Positions 43,642 through 54,829 of a stretch of DNA of 64,000 bases are shown here, one piece after another. Within the stretch, counting starts at the first letter, position 1. Every line of letters starts with the position of its first letter. Both the position numbers and the translations under genes were made by a program. This stretch comes from Capronia americana (taxonomy: Eukaryota > Ascomycota > Eurotiomycetes > Chaetothyriales > Herpotrichiellaceae), in NCBI GenBank assembly GCA_016110215.1, contig JADWQD010000004.1, positions 310,001 through 374,000 of the forward strand, in the 5' to 3' direction. A model generated the notes under the pieces. That model was not told where the DNA came from and did no database searches. It worked only from the letters and a program-made list of their open reading frames with translations.

Positions 43642-45458
43642 ATGCGACGTTGCTACTGTCAGCGGTCGCTGCCTCAATCCGTCTTCCTCCCCTCCGCGGC
43701 GCAAAGAGGGGCACCAACATTCTCCCACAGATTCAGTTCGCCGATTCAGCTACGTACGAGGCCTCGCCCCCTGCGCGCTTCGCCTCTTCGTGCTGAAAGA
43801 CCTGTCGGATCGCCCTTACTCCCAATTGAAGCATCTGTCTCCTCGTATATCATTCTCTTTGCGGTCGCTTGCGGAGGCGCAATCCTTTTCGAGTATTTCC
43901 GACCTCGAGCGGCACGCGACCTCACCGACCACGTTCTGAAAGCCAAGATTGCCGAGACCCTCGCGCTCGAAAGTGACGACCCTTTCCGCCTCGATATGCC
44001 TGCGCCGCCTGGCCATCTGGGCAACTTGACGCCAGAACAAGAAGCGAAACTACGAGAGTTTTGGACCGTTACATTGCGAGTGTTTGGTGTGGAAGATCCA
44101 CAACAGGCTGCCGGGACAGAGACGCCGCAGACCGAAGATGCGGCGTCAGAGGTCGACGTCAAGGACAAGGAGAAGAGCAAGAAGCGATTTGGTGTATTCA
44201 AAAGACACAAGGATAAGGAGTCGAGTAACGGATCGGCGACGCCTACGAAAGATCCGAGCTATCACAAGGACTCCGACGACAAGTACGGTCAGGTCAAAGA
44301 ATACCAAGAGATTCTCTCTACGCAGACCCCCGAGTCTTTGCGCGCCACCTTCTGGAGCATGGTGAAGGCCGACCATCCAGACGCGCTGCTGCTACGATTC
44401 CTGAGAGCGCGGAAGTGGGATGTCGACAAAGCACTAGTCATGCTGGTGTCAACGATGCGGTGGAGAAGTCATGAGCAACACGTTGACGACGACGTTGTGC
44501 TGCGCGGCGAAGGAGGCGCACTGGAGGATTCAAAATCTGACGATCCGGCCGTCAAGAGGGAGGGACATGATTTCCTGGCGCAGTTAAGACTAGGCAAGAG
44601 TTTCCTGCACGGGACGGATAAAGAAGGGAGGCCGTTATGTTTCGTCCGGGTACGGCTGCATAGAGGGGGCGAACAGACTGAGCGATCTCTGGAACGATAT
44701 ACGGTTTATGTGATTGAGACGGCCAGACTCGCTCTGAGACCGCCTGTCGAGACTGCTGTGAGTTTCCACGCCCCGCGGCGTGTGCCCTGACCCATCGCTG
44801 ACATTGTTCCCAGTGTATAATTTTCGACATGACGCATTTCACCATGGCCAATATGGATTATACCCCCGTTAGGTTCATGATCAAGATTTTCGAAGCCAAC
44901 TACCCCGAATCGCTCGGCGCTGTTCTTGTCCACAAGGCACCGTGGATCTTTCAGGGCATCTGGAAGATCATTCGCGGCTGGCTCGATCCTGTGGTAGCGG
45001 GCAAAGTGCATTTTACGTCCAACGTGGACGATCTCGAGAAGTTCATCCCCCGGTCGCAAATCATCAAAGAACTAGAAGGCGACGAGGACTGGGAATACAA
45101 GTACGTCGAGCCGGTACCGGGGGAGAACGACACGATGAAGGAAGAAGAGCCGCGGAAGGCTCTGGAGGCTGAACGTGACGCCGAAGTGCGCGAGTACCAG
45201 CGGAAGACGTTCGAGTGGATAGCCAAAGGAACAGGCGCCGAGGCCGATAGACTGAAGGACGAGAGGCATACGTTGGCGAGGAAGCTGAACGACAATTATT
45301 GGAAGCTCGACAAATACGTTCGGGCAAGAACGTACTATGACCGAACGGGCATGATCGGGCCAGACGGAACCATCAACTTTTACCCACCTACTGCGTCTAC
45401 AGCTGCAGACACGTCCAGTGTGCCGCAGCCTGCAACCAGTGCGGATGATGTCGACTAA
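43642..45458 (+). CDS. CRAL-TRIO (Sec14-like) lipid-transfer protein with N-terminal anchor
   Basis: Predicted 586 aa, exons 43642-44757 and 44814-45458, 56-nt intron. The first 55 residues are rich in Arg, Ser and Pro without acidic residues (SLPQSVFLPSAAQRGAP), followed by a hydrophobic segment YIILFAVACGGAILFEYF at about 69-86, which suggests an inner-membrane or other membrane anchor. A charged linker (DKEKSKKRFGVFKRHKDK) leads to CRAL-TRIO_N (DALLLRFLRARKWDVDKAL) and a lipid-binding domain split by the intron (CIIFDMTHFTMANMD, LVHKAPWIFQGIW, KVHFTSNVDDL). The C-terminus has a coiled Glu/Lys segment. The family binds and transfers phosphatidylinositol or other lipids. Mitochondrial targeting is an inference from the N-terminus. 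Confidence 0.9.
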
Positions 45459-47802
45459 ACTCAGTCGGTCGGTCGGTCGGTCAGTCAGTCAGAGAATACT
45501 ACAACCTGACTTTGAGAACTTCTATTCGGAACCTGTTTCTTCTGCCTCTCCCTTCTGCTTTCCCCCCTCGAACCTAACTGTAGGAGGGCTGGGAGGGCGC
45601 CAAAAGCAACAAGACGTACCCCATGGGCGGGGTCTAGAGGGTTCCATGGTCCAGTTTCAAGACATGAGCAAGGATAAGAACATAGCGCGTGTTGAGACAA
45701 TAACCAGATGCCTACTCTTCTAAGATCTAATGCCAGATCGTGTCGTTGTTGGACATACGAGCTTCTCCCCGACCCTCCCTCCATCCACCCCTTAGTCATC
45801 GTGCTGCCCGACCCGACGGACGTCTGGGAAGGGAAACTTGCAGAGGGACACAATCCCCAGCTGCGCGTCGGCGGAAGTGCGCGAGCTCAGAGATTGTGCT
45901 TCACCAAACGCCATGTCACTTACGTACATGTATGTGTTGGACATGGACGCACACGAAAACCCGAATCTCAAGTTCCCAAGAATGACGGGGCTTCAGTGTT
46001 GTTGCACCGCAGCTGGTTGATGGCAGCAGGAGTTTGTCGATCGCACTTGCCCTGCTTGAGGTGGCCACGTCTCTCACCGCACCCAAGGGATGGAGGATTC
46101 TACTCGTAGCGAACCCTCTCCTTTACGAACGAGGCAACTTACCTCATTAAGTCGGAGCAGTTGCCAGCAAGGTGCTGTGCATTCAAGGACTTCCATTGGT
46201 GCTCGCCTCCCCCTTCTCGTCCTTAAGCGAGTCTTCCCTCCCGGCAACAGCACCCGTCGCGTTAGATGCTTCCCGTGCTTCTATGGCCCTTCGACCATCT
46301 GAGAGCTTACCGTGATGAGATAAGATCACGATAGCAAATACGGAAGCGGGCAAGGACAGGTTCTGCCTGCAGTCCCCACCAAAGGGGGAAGCCACATTAT
46401 CTGGCCATGCAGACTCGGTATGCACCTCCGTGCTCGGCGTGCGCCTGTGTGCCAGTCACATAGCCGTAGACCGTGCGAGTTGCAGGCCGTCTCCCTTCAC
46501 CTGCCCGGAAAGCGAGGCTGCCAGTGGCTGCATTTCTGCAAACAGGGACGTCGTCATCGTGTCTGCGACGCGACGAGCGCGCAGGTCACCTGCATGAGAC
46601 GCCCCCTTCGATTGTACACCAGCAGCCTATGGCTCTGAGCGTCGGCCTCTGGTTGCGAAGGGGGGGTGGACAACGTTGTCCGCCATTGAGTCGGCCTTCG
46701 TTGCTCTCGGCTGTATCGTCATCTCGATAGGGGCATCCTCTGCATCAGCAGCGCTCTCACAACGTCCCATGCAGAGACTGATGCTGAACCCGACCGACCT
46801 GTTCATGACAAGCCCGACGCCAGGAAGGTGATGGTATCCCTTGTGCCACAAACAGCTCCGGTGACATTCCTGGACCCCCAAACTCTCAGTGCCGATATCC
46901 ATGAATGGGCCGGTCTAGACCGCCTCCGAGCCAGTGATGACATGTCCCAAGCAATTCCTCGAGGCTCCACTTTCAGCTGACTCGCATTGGCGCTGTCCAA
47001 TCAGCGGGCCTGCCGGAAAATTGATGGAGCCTTGCTTCTGGAAGTCGCTCACAGTCGCTTCACGTCCTTCGCGCTGGCGTCTGGCGCTCTTGAGCAAAAT
47101 ATGCAACCCTCCGTTCTCAAAGGAATTCGTCATGCACACTTACGTCGGTGCCGTTTCTTGTCCTTCCCCAGAGATGCCACCGAATCGGCTTCAAAGACTC
47201 CTGGCCGACCGTCGCGCTGCCCCTTGAGGATCCAAGGGCAGTTCAAGCGCCCCTGTTCTTCTGATGCTTCTTGGTGCGCCCCACGATTGCTGCGTCGGCC
47301 GCCTGGCAGTGTTCCCGACGCGCTTGCCCTCTGTGGTTACTGCCGTGGGCGGACAGCAAGCGAGTTGAAGCAACGACGCCGGAAAAAGGTGCGCCTGCGG
47401 ACGCTGATCCCTTGCCCTTACGGAAGGTCGTCCAGCCGGGGTCTGATCTGTTTTCCGGCTTTCGCAACCGCAGTTGCCCAACGCAGTCGTGTTTAGTCGT
47501 CCAACCATTGGACATGATTCTGCGAGGTAGGTAGAGCTTGCGCAAAGTGGGCCCCTTGAAAGGAGTAACTCGAAGGAGGGGGCTTCTGTGTGAAGAACTT
47601 CCTGGCCAGGCTTTCGGGCATCGTTGCAACGAAAACAGGCGCATAAGCGGCTATGATTCGACCGACCGTCCGCCCTGGCTCATCCCAGTTCTAGTATATC
47701 TCATATGCCCGTGAGATATGTGACTGATGTCTTATAGTGCTCTTCTCCACGTATCCCCAGCTATATCTCCCCTTTGACCACGAACGAGGAAGAACACCAC
47801 CG
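45459..47802. other. Gene desert of 2.3 kb
   Basis: The largest gap in the window. It begins with a tetramer array, GGTC units passing into AGTC units, at 45461-45492 inside the 3' flank of the Sec14-like gene. The rest has many short overlapping frames on both strands but none with a domain, a signal peptide or coherent splicing. No tRNA is seen. A non-coding RNA or an unrecognised lineage-specific gene cannot be excluded. Confidence 0.5.
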
Positions 47803-48159
47803 ATGTCGGTCAAGAACTTAACAACCATGCCTCAAGTCACCCAACAAGAACTCTCCCCCCAAGATTCCACATTCATGTTCATCAACGCTCTTCAAGAACA
47901 ATTGGCCAAGTCTGATTTTGTGAGCGGCATCAACAAATCCAGGGACTCACCTGCACCAGCATCCTCCTCTTCGTCATCACAAAAGTCCCCGGCCCGGCCT
48001 CCGGCTTCTTCGTCGACGCAGACGAACTCGACGCGGCCCCCTCCTTCGGTCTCATCTTCGTCCTCAGGGACAAGATCATCCGGCGTCGCAAGATGGACAG
48101 ATCCCGATGCTCCGGGGGCAAGGATAACGAGGCTCAAGCCGCCGAGGCAGACAAAATAA
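47803..48159 (+). CDS. Small Ser/Pro-rich protein, unknown function
   Basis: Single-exon frame, 118 aa, start MSVKNLTTMPQV; a second ATG at 47827 would give 110 aa. The N-terminal 45 residues look folded or helical (DSTFMFINALQEQLAKSDFV), and the rest is Ser/Pro-rich and disordered, ending in a basic RITRLKPPRQTK. No family is recognised. The reading frame is short, but the split between a possible N-terminal helix and a low-complexity tail, and a basic C-terminus, are like real small fungal proteins. It could also be spurious. Confidence 0.42.
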   Translation: MSVKNLTTMPQVTQQELSPQDSTFMFINALQEQLAKSDFVSGINKSRDSPAPASSSSSSQKSPARPPASSSTQTNSTRPPPSVSSSSSGTRSSGVARWTDPDAPGARITRLKPPRQTK

Positions 48160-48805
48160 TATGCACGAAACGGATGTCCTTCCACAACAGCAATCCGTCC
48201 CGTTTTTCGCATGAGAGCGGGCAACAGCCCAACATTTATCTGATTCAACATGCCGTGCATCGATACCCCTTATTCCAGAATTGTCCGAGTCACCCACCCT
48301 CCTGGGCAGAGTCTTGTCGGATAGATTGATCTGTGAGCAGCGATGCATGCGTCGTTGCAAGGTGCCTTCGACCGGTCGCTCCTCTGGAGATTGGAGAAGG
48401 CGAGCTCCAGAGGAAACGATGTTGAGAGTCAACTCGCCGGTGGTGGAGGAGTATGCAGGGACAATGACGTCTTTGGTTGAGCATCGTCGTTTTATGTCTT
48501 TTCGTCCCCACTAGATGGCGGGACGCTTTGGGACGTCGCCGCCGCGGCTCGACCCATCGTATCTGTGCATGTGTCGCCTGACGAGGCACGGGCCCGCCAC
48601 GAAGAGTACCTACCTACATAGCATAACCATGCTTGGTTGAGTCATTTTCGTAGTGATATCTCCCCGATCATACTCACATCATACCAATACGAACACACTG
48701 TACGGTGATTCATTCTATGCCGTTCATCCGATCCCACCTCATCCCCCCAGCTCTAGTTACCACCATCATCACCGTCCCTGCCATCCGTCCGTCCGCCCGT
48801 CCCGT
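48160..48805. other. Intergenic spacer between convergent genes
   Basis: 646 nt of presumed 3' flanks. No gene is supported. Confidence 0.4.
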
Positions 48806-49461
48806 CTACATCTTCGCCTTGACGTCCTCGAACAATTTCTTCAACTCACCCATATCCATCTTCTGCGCCGGCCACCCGATCCCTAACCCTTCCGTCTCAT
48901 TCGGCTTCGGGATCAGATGGAAATGCACGTGGTCGACCTCCTGGTGCGCCAGCCGCCCGTTGTTCTGTAAGATGTTATAGTTCTCGGCGCCCGTCGCGAC
49001 GGCGATCTTCTTGAGCACGTGGAGGATGTCGACGAGCGAGTCGTCGGGAATATCGGTCAATTTCTCGCCGTGGTGTTTGGGGATGACGAGCTTTGCCAGA
49101 GAAGTCAGTCAGGCAGTCAGTGCGGCAGTGAGTGCGGCGTAGTAACGTTGACGCTCATGCTGGTGGAGACAGAGGAGGGGGATGCGAGGGGCAGGCGAAA
49201 GGCAGGGCAAGGCGTACGGCATGTCCTTTGCTCAGCGGCTGAATGTCCATGAACGCAAAGACTTTGTCGTTCTCGAAGAGTTTGAACGAGGGGATCTCGC
49301 CTGGATGTTATGACGATTCGGTTAGAGTCCCGTGTACATTTTTGGATTCCCCGGTCTTTTGCTCTCGGGGATGGATTTTGAAGCCGGGGCGATCGCTCCC
49401 AAGCGAGAAACTGGACTGCTCCCGTACCTTTGACGATTTTACAGAAGATGCAGGCTGCCAT
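48806..49461 (-). CDS. HNT1: HIT family hydrolase (Hint/Hnt1-like)
   Basis: Predicted 133 aa, exons 49428-49461, 49218-49300 and 48806-49090; introns are 127 nt each and interrupt both N-terminal blocks. The spliced protein reads MAACIFCKIVKGEIPSFKLF, DKVFAFMDIQPLSKGHALV, then HGEKLTDIPDDSLVDIL and the histidine triad HVHFHLIPKP with the catalytic His. An in-frame ATG three codons upstream (49470) would add MSK; I prefer 49461 because its context (AAGATGG) is stronger. The family hydrolyses adenosine phosphoramidates and is found in cytosol and nucleus. The C-terminal extension after the triad (GLGIGWPAQKMDM and on) is typical of fungal Hnt1. The second intron contains CAGTCAG repeats. Confidence 0.93.
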
Positions 49462-50166
49462 CTTGCTCATCTCTCTCTTTCTCTCTTTCCTCTCGTGCAA
49501 AGAGTGTGGCTGCGTAGGCGGGGAAGAAGGTACAATATGAGCAAATGAACACGCTGCGCTGCGCTGCAATACGATGTATGTAGCTCGGTGAAATGCGGGG
49601 AGCGTTCAGGGCGAACGTGGGGTGTGGCACGTGACTGTAACCAAAAATTATGTTTATATTTTGCAACCACCGAAAATCCAGTTGGAGTGGGACGAGCTAT
49701 TGCAGAATCCATTTCTTGCCTTTTACCAGAGATGGCCGTGGCTACGCCCAATATACTCCATTTATCAATCTTTGGACCACATATTGTGCCTGCTTTGCAG
49801 GACTCTTTTCTTTTTCTTTTTCCTATTGTATTACTGCTTGTTTTGTGAAAGCGCATAGTTCGATTTCTGCTGCATCTTTTTTGTGCTCTTATACGAGCAA
49901 TATAATTAGGGGTTTCTGGTGAGAAATTACTTGTATAATGTCTTGGCACAATATATATCACCACTAAGTGCACCTCGTTGACCTCAACTCTCACTCCCAA
50001 CACAAGCCTCGTTTATTAGTAGGTACAGTCCAAAGTTTATGCATCTTAAAACCAGCGAAGCAAAACCGAATGATACTATCAAATTGTACGTGCCATGTGT
50101 AAAGTACAGACCTCCGAGTCGACATCCCTTCCTTCCAACATCAAATACCTCTGAGCAGAAATTTGA
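49462..50166. other. Intergenic region, no gene seen
   Basis: 705 nt with the HIT-gene promoter on the left and a T-rich tract (TTTTCTTTTTCTTTTTCC near 49805) in the middle. No gene is supported. Confidence 0.4.
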
Positions 50167-51687
50167 TTATTTCACAGCGTGAAGATCAAAAGGCTCCCAC
50201 GATGGCTTATGCCAATCTCCTTCCAAACATTTGATTTGACCTGGCGGCTTTTCCTGCCAAACAATTCGATCCAGCTCCCTGGACCCCTGCACCACCGTCT
50301 TCGAAACCCACCCATGCGCGTCCTTTGCTATCATCGAGTCTTCGACCGAGTACCCGAGATTGACGCTAGGAATCACGGCGATCTTGCCATAACCCAATCT
50401 CCAGAGATCTTTGGCCAGATGAACCGGCTCTCCAAGGTGGCATTCGCCCTCCCCCTCCGTTCTGAACCGTATTTTCCCGTCCATGAATGGCTTGGCCGCT
50501 ATCGCCGCAGCACCATTCCAGCAGGAGAATACCTGCAATGGTTGACCGAGCGAGTATCGTGACTTGCTCGTCTCATGGTCCCAGAACAGATTCTTCGAAA
50601 AATCCCAAGACGTGCTTTGTGGCACCTCGAAGAACGTCTCGCCATTCATCTGCCTTCCGATCCACGAGTCATAGAAGGTGCCACCTTCTCCATCGTCCAA
50701 GTTGTACCAGTCCATCCCGCATGTCATGTCGGCCTTCAGAAGCGCTCGCTGCAGGATGAGCTCCAGAATGTCTTCGCCACATGGTACAACGTCATTCAAG
50801 AAAATGATCGTAGTTGACACGTCGAACTGGCCGGGATATCTCGTCAACGGTCGGAGAGCCATGTTCCTGAGCTCAGCAAGGGTGGAGATACGTTCCATGC
50901 CGTTGCCACCCGGCTGTAACTCATTACAAGACAGGAAGTAAGACACACCGAGGTGCTCCATCTCCTTCACCAGGCTCTTCAAGATTTCAAATGTGCCGTC
51001 TGTTGATCTGCCCTCGACAACCGAGATGACACAGCGATCAGGACCGAGGAGACGGACCACCTCAACAATGGCGCCGAGAAGCTGTGGAATGATATGGGCG
51101 GACTGGTGGAGGTTCATAGCAAAGAAGTAACTTGGTTGGCTGGCAGGCAAGAGTTGGCGTAGTGTGGAGTATCTCGTTGCGTTCAGTGGAGGACATTGGA
51201 GCCGTTGGAAACCAGTTCCGCTGGATCTCATGATTGAAGCAACATAGTTGTCTACTTTGCTGATCAGGCCAGGCTCCACCGACCTCCTGTCACAGTCTAT
51301 TTGGAGGATCTGAGGTACGGTGGTCTGAGGAGCAGCCGAGGTAGAAGTGAGGTGGCTGGTAGTTTCCTTATGTAGCAGTCCGGGCGAAATGTGTAGGGTC
51401 GATGAGTCAGGACGGGAAGGTGTAGACGTGAGTCGGATAGTGTTCTCGGACTGTTGAGGAGTGGGATGATGTGAAGTGGGTGTGACGCGAGGATGTTGGG
51501 AAGAAGACCAGTTTGATGAGTGATATAGAAAGCTCCGGGAAGCCGAGTGTGTGCCATTCGAGACAGAATGGAGGCTGTCTAGCACTCTGTCAATGAGAGG
51601 CTGCTCATGGAGCTGTTGGATCACAATGAGGACAAAGAGAATGAAAAGGAGGAGAGCCTGACTTAGAGACACAGCAAATCTCCTCAT
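50167..51687 (-). CDS. CAP59/CMT1-type glycosyltransferase (family 69)
   Basis: Single-exon gene, 506 aa, start at MRRFAVSLSQ (ATG at 51687). A type II membrane topology is evident: short basic N-terminus, one signal-anchor helix (ALLLFILFVLIVIQQL, about 10-25), then a long Ser/Thr-rich stem and a lumenal catalytic domain. Conserved blocks are YFFAMNLHQSAHIIPQLLGA, ISVVEGRSTDGTFEIL, TTIIFLNDVVPC, MTCGMDWYNL and FYDSWIGRQMNGE, as in cryptococcal CMT1/CAP59 alpha-1,3-mannosyltransferases and their ascomycete relatives. The predicted role is Golgi glycosylation of wall or secreted glycans; sugar and linkage are not determined. The Thr/Ser stem (about 40-150) is probably O-mannosylated. Confidence 0.9.
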   Translation of the reverse strand: MRRFAVSLSQALLLFILFVLIVIQQLHEQPLIDRVLDSLHSVSNGTHSASRSFLYHSSNWSSSQHPRVTPTSHHPTPQQSENTIRLTSTPSRPDSSTLHISPGLLHKETTSHLTSTSAAPQTTVPQILQIDCDRRSVEPGLISKVDNYVASIMRSSGTGFQRLQCPPLNATRYSTLRQLLPASQPSYFFAMNLHQSAHIIPQLLGAIVEVVRLLGPDRCVISVVEGRSTDGTFEILKSLVKEMEHLGVSYFLSCNELQPGGNGMERISTLAELRNMALRPLTRYPGQFDVSTTIIFLNDVVPCGEDILELILQRALLKADMTCGMDWYNLDDGEGGTFYDSWIGRQMNGETFFEVPQSTSWDFSKNLFWDHETSKSRYSLGQPLQVFSCWNGAAAIAAKPFMDGKIRFRTEGEGECHLGEPVHLAKDLWRLGYGKIAVIPSVNLGYSVEDSMIAKDAHGWVSKTVVQGSRELDRIVWQEKPPGQIKCLEGDWHKPSWEPFDLHAVK

Positions 51688-52087
51688 GGTGAATTTTTGG
51701 TGAAGAGAATGAAGAGGTGAAGAATGAAGAAGGCGAATCAACCGAGCATTTTATACCTTAAGGTAATGCAAGTGAGTTGGCCACGTGAAATCACAACGGG
51801 CGGGAAAGAGCGACCAGGAATATTATCCTGCCCGAACATGAATCAACTTCTCTGCCAGGCGTATTCCGAAGCCCCAAGAGTGAACATTCCTGGTCGATCC
51901 GAGGAGCGGGTGTGTCTCAACAATGCGAACGAGCATATGAATACAGCCAGAGAATCGCCGAGTTCTGATTTCCTCCACCAAGGACTCGATATTACTGTCT
52001 AGGAGGGATGCTAGTAATGCTCGGCAGGAGCTGACACAGCAACCACCACGACCAGTTCGTTTTCGTTCCTATGCGCCTGGAATCCTC
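51688..52087. other. Intergenic spacer
   Basis: 400 nt between the glycosyltransferase start and the protease stop. No gene or repeat is supported. Confidence 0.4.
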
Positions 52088-53751
52088 CTAACTCGCAATA
52101 TTCTGGGTTTCGTCGACACGTTGCACGACGCCGAACCGTTTATTGCCTGCGTCGAAGACCTGGCACCGTCAGTAGGGCGCTTCACACGATCACAACACTT
52201 ACCGCATAGACACATTTCAAGAATGTATCGCCGAAAATGTTGTATTTCGAACTGCCACGGCCTTGGATGCCACCGTAGACCATTCCTGTCTTCTTGACAG
52301 GTGTGAAACCCAGATGCTCCTTTTCAATGATGATCTCTATTTGACCAACAGCCAGGCCAACAGTGGGCATCTTATCGGCAGGCGTATTGGCAGGGAAAAC
52401 CCAGCCCCCTTCCTGTGCATCGTATCTGGCCCCGGGAATGGTGGAATAGATCTGCGCGACCAGCTCGTCTTCGATGACCACAAGGGTGGTCCCAGTATCA
52501 GCAATCGCAGTATTTCCCGCCAAGACAGTTTTCTTCCCGTTGATGGTGATGAACTCAGAATCGACCTCCCAGAACCCCTTCGTATCATTGACAGGAGTGT
52601 AGCTGATTTGCTTGCCCGTGGCTCTCACCACGTCTTCGTCAATCTTGCCGAACGTGAAGAATGATTCGCCCTGATCTGGATCACCGACATCTTTGTAAGA
52701 GCCGAAATAGCACGTGAACAGCGCTTGGTCACTGGGGATGTCCTCTTGCGCAATCATACTGTCGAGGGGCGTCTGCTGGGGGACAGGCTGGACCCTATTG
52801 AGTTTGCTGAATGCCAACCCTAAGATGCCCTCGGAAGCCGTTTGGGTGATAAAGGAGTATGACAGGGTGCTGGCGACTTCGATTGCCTGTTTTTCAATGA
52901 TAATGTCGCCAATCCGGAGGACATCTGTGACAACTGTGCCTGACGCCGACGAGCCATCGCCGTAGCGCGCGAGCCACGTGGTCCCGGCCAGGTTTGTGTA
53001 AGAAGTTGACTTGGCGGGATCATAGATTGCAGATCCGCGGGAATTGGCAAGTGCTATGGTCTCAGGCGAAAGCCGAGAGGACCAAACCTGGAAGACCTTA
53101 GCTAAGAGCATCACTAGAGGAGCCAATGGAGGACGCCATACCCAAGTGTCGGCAGAGCCGGAGTCGAATGTCTGTTAAGACAGTATCAGAACCCAGTTCC
53201 GGAGACGGCCCTGGGCAACTTACCACTTCAAGTTGCTGGCCAGGAGTACCGATCAAGATAGGGCAGGTGTAAAATGTGTCATTCTGCTGGTCATCGGCAG
53301 TGCTGTCCGTGTGTCAGTAATATAGAAGGTCTACAAGGAAAGCTGCGTACACTCCAGTGGAAGAACCACCGTTTTGACGCTTCTTCAGCACATTGTTTTT
53401 GTCACGGTAGAACGGTCCAGGACGGGTTGGGGTGATGTTGTACTTGTTGTAGAGCCAGATAAGTGACTTGGTCCCATCGGCGTCGTTGTTGGTGTGGCGA
53501 CACACGGGAACCCGAGTGACAGTGGAGATAGCCGTAGCAGCTGCGAAAAAAAGGTAGACGATAACGCTAATACTGCAGAGCCGGAGGTCAGCTTTTGTCT
53601 GAGCACGGCGTGGTGCAATATGATAGACGCAAGGGGGTTGACCGAGTGGCTTGAGATAAGGGAATGGGAGGAATATGAACGCCGCGTATACATAGCACCG
53701 GCCACCCGGTAGATGCATGGACGCCAATGAAAGGCCTCACCTGATAAACAT
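52088..53751 (-). CDS. Pepsin-like aspartic protease (secreted)
   Basis: Predicted 432 aa in six exons on the minus strand: 53741-53751, 53351-53572, 53224-53302, 53142-53171, 52203-53087 and 52088-52159. The 11-nt first exon codes MFIS up to two bases of the Ser codon and is needed to give a signal peptide MFISISVIVYLFFAAATAIS. A propeptide ends in a likely kexin site, NVLKKRQNG. Catalytic motifs are TFDSGSADTWVWSS (first Asp) and AIADTGTTLVV (second Asp); flap residues lie in ARYGDGSSASG. The last exon supplies VFDAGNKRFGVVQR, the conserved C-terminal strand. One 54-nt intron (53088-53141) has no stop in frame; see findings. The family is A1 pepsin, secreted or vacuolar. Confidence 0.92.
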
Positions 53752-54829
53752 CTCGATAGCAAGTCGTTTGCCGCCGCAAGATGACCACCCAGTTCTCGAG
53801 ACCGGGGACTTGGAATAGCTTGTCGCGGTCGCTCTCGGATGATCGATACCGATTTTATCAATGAACGAATCTCGAAGTGTGGTGGACTACCGTAACGGGG
53901 TGGGAACAGTATGGCGAGATGTTTGGTGTGGAAGAAGGGCTGTGAAGGATCCTCTCTCACCTTCCTGTTGTTTGCTCTTTGCTCTTGTCCTACAGAGGTT
54001 ACCCGCTCTTGCCGCACCCCAGAAACACCATCTTTTTCTGCATCTAGGCAAAGTGAACGGCCGTGTAACTTGACCTCGAAGCGCACCCTTTGCCTTCAAC
54101 CCGTTGAATCCGGACCCTCCAGTTCTCGTAGTAACCAGAGCGAGTCAGATTGCCCCCGCAAAAAGTTTGCACCGACCTGGGCGTCTTCCACCGTGTCCAA
54201 AATACGTTGAGGCTGCTTCTACACGTCGGCTTCTCGTATCAAAGCGGAGGGGAGTCACGAAGGTCGCGCTCCGGCTTTTCCAACTTGTACTCGAGTATGG
54301 AAACAGGACTATGCACCCACTGTGAACCCTCCACCAGGCCTACACCCGGCTTGACCATGCTTCTCAAAGTTGCAAGGTCACTAAGGCAAATCCAGCACTC
54401 TCGCATACGCATCGAGTTGTCACGAGTATGAAGCGTCGAATGTGTTGAGAGACATCAGCATGTCACGAGCGTGGTTGACGGACGGACGTTGTGCCAAAAG
54501 GATCGCTGCATTCAGGCGCAGAAGGCAGCCATTCAAGCGGGCCGATACGTGACCCGCCAACTTGATGAGAGGAATACCTATGTAGGTAGTGGCTCGGTAT
54601 TGTAATATGGCAGCGTAAACTTGGTCCATTATCCCTAGGTGACATGTCGTGGTAGAGTGAATGGCGCATGTCGGTGTTCTGACTGGCGTGACTGACTGGT
54701 GGAGCGGCGGCAAATCTTCGGTGTCTCGATTATTTTTTGCACCGCCGACTTTGCGCGACAAGTTAGAGAAGTCTTCGACTGAGCAACATTCTCGCCAGTC
54801 GACCAACTGGTACATTGAACCCCAGCAAG
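53752..54829. other. Divergent intergenic region, protease to UTP15
   Basis: 1078 nt with promoters of both genes. Open frames are short; one on the minus strand (SESDRDKLFQVPGLENWVVI) partly overlaps the protease start but has no continuation. No other gene is supported. Confidence 0.4.

Noticed and set aside
46930..46985. C/D-box snoRNA-like pair (GTGATGA and CTGA with a 4-bp terminal stem)
   Set aside because: Only about 45 nt separate the boxes, no C' and D' boxes are seen, and such short motifs are expected by chance.
46987..47496. 169-codon plus-strand frame in the gene desert
   Set aside because: Arg/Ser/Pro-rich, no domain, overlapped by equally long frames on the other strand.
53755..53880. 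Minus-strand frame SESDRDKLFQVPGLENWVVI upstream of the protease
   Set aside because: Spliced in its own phase it stops two residues after the first junction; the same bases provide the protease start exon in another phase.
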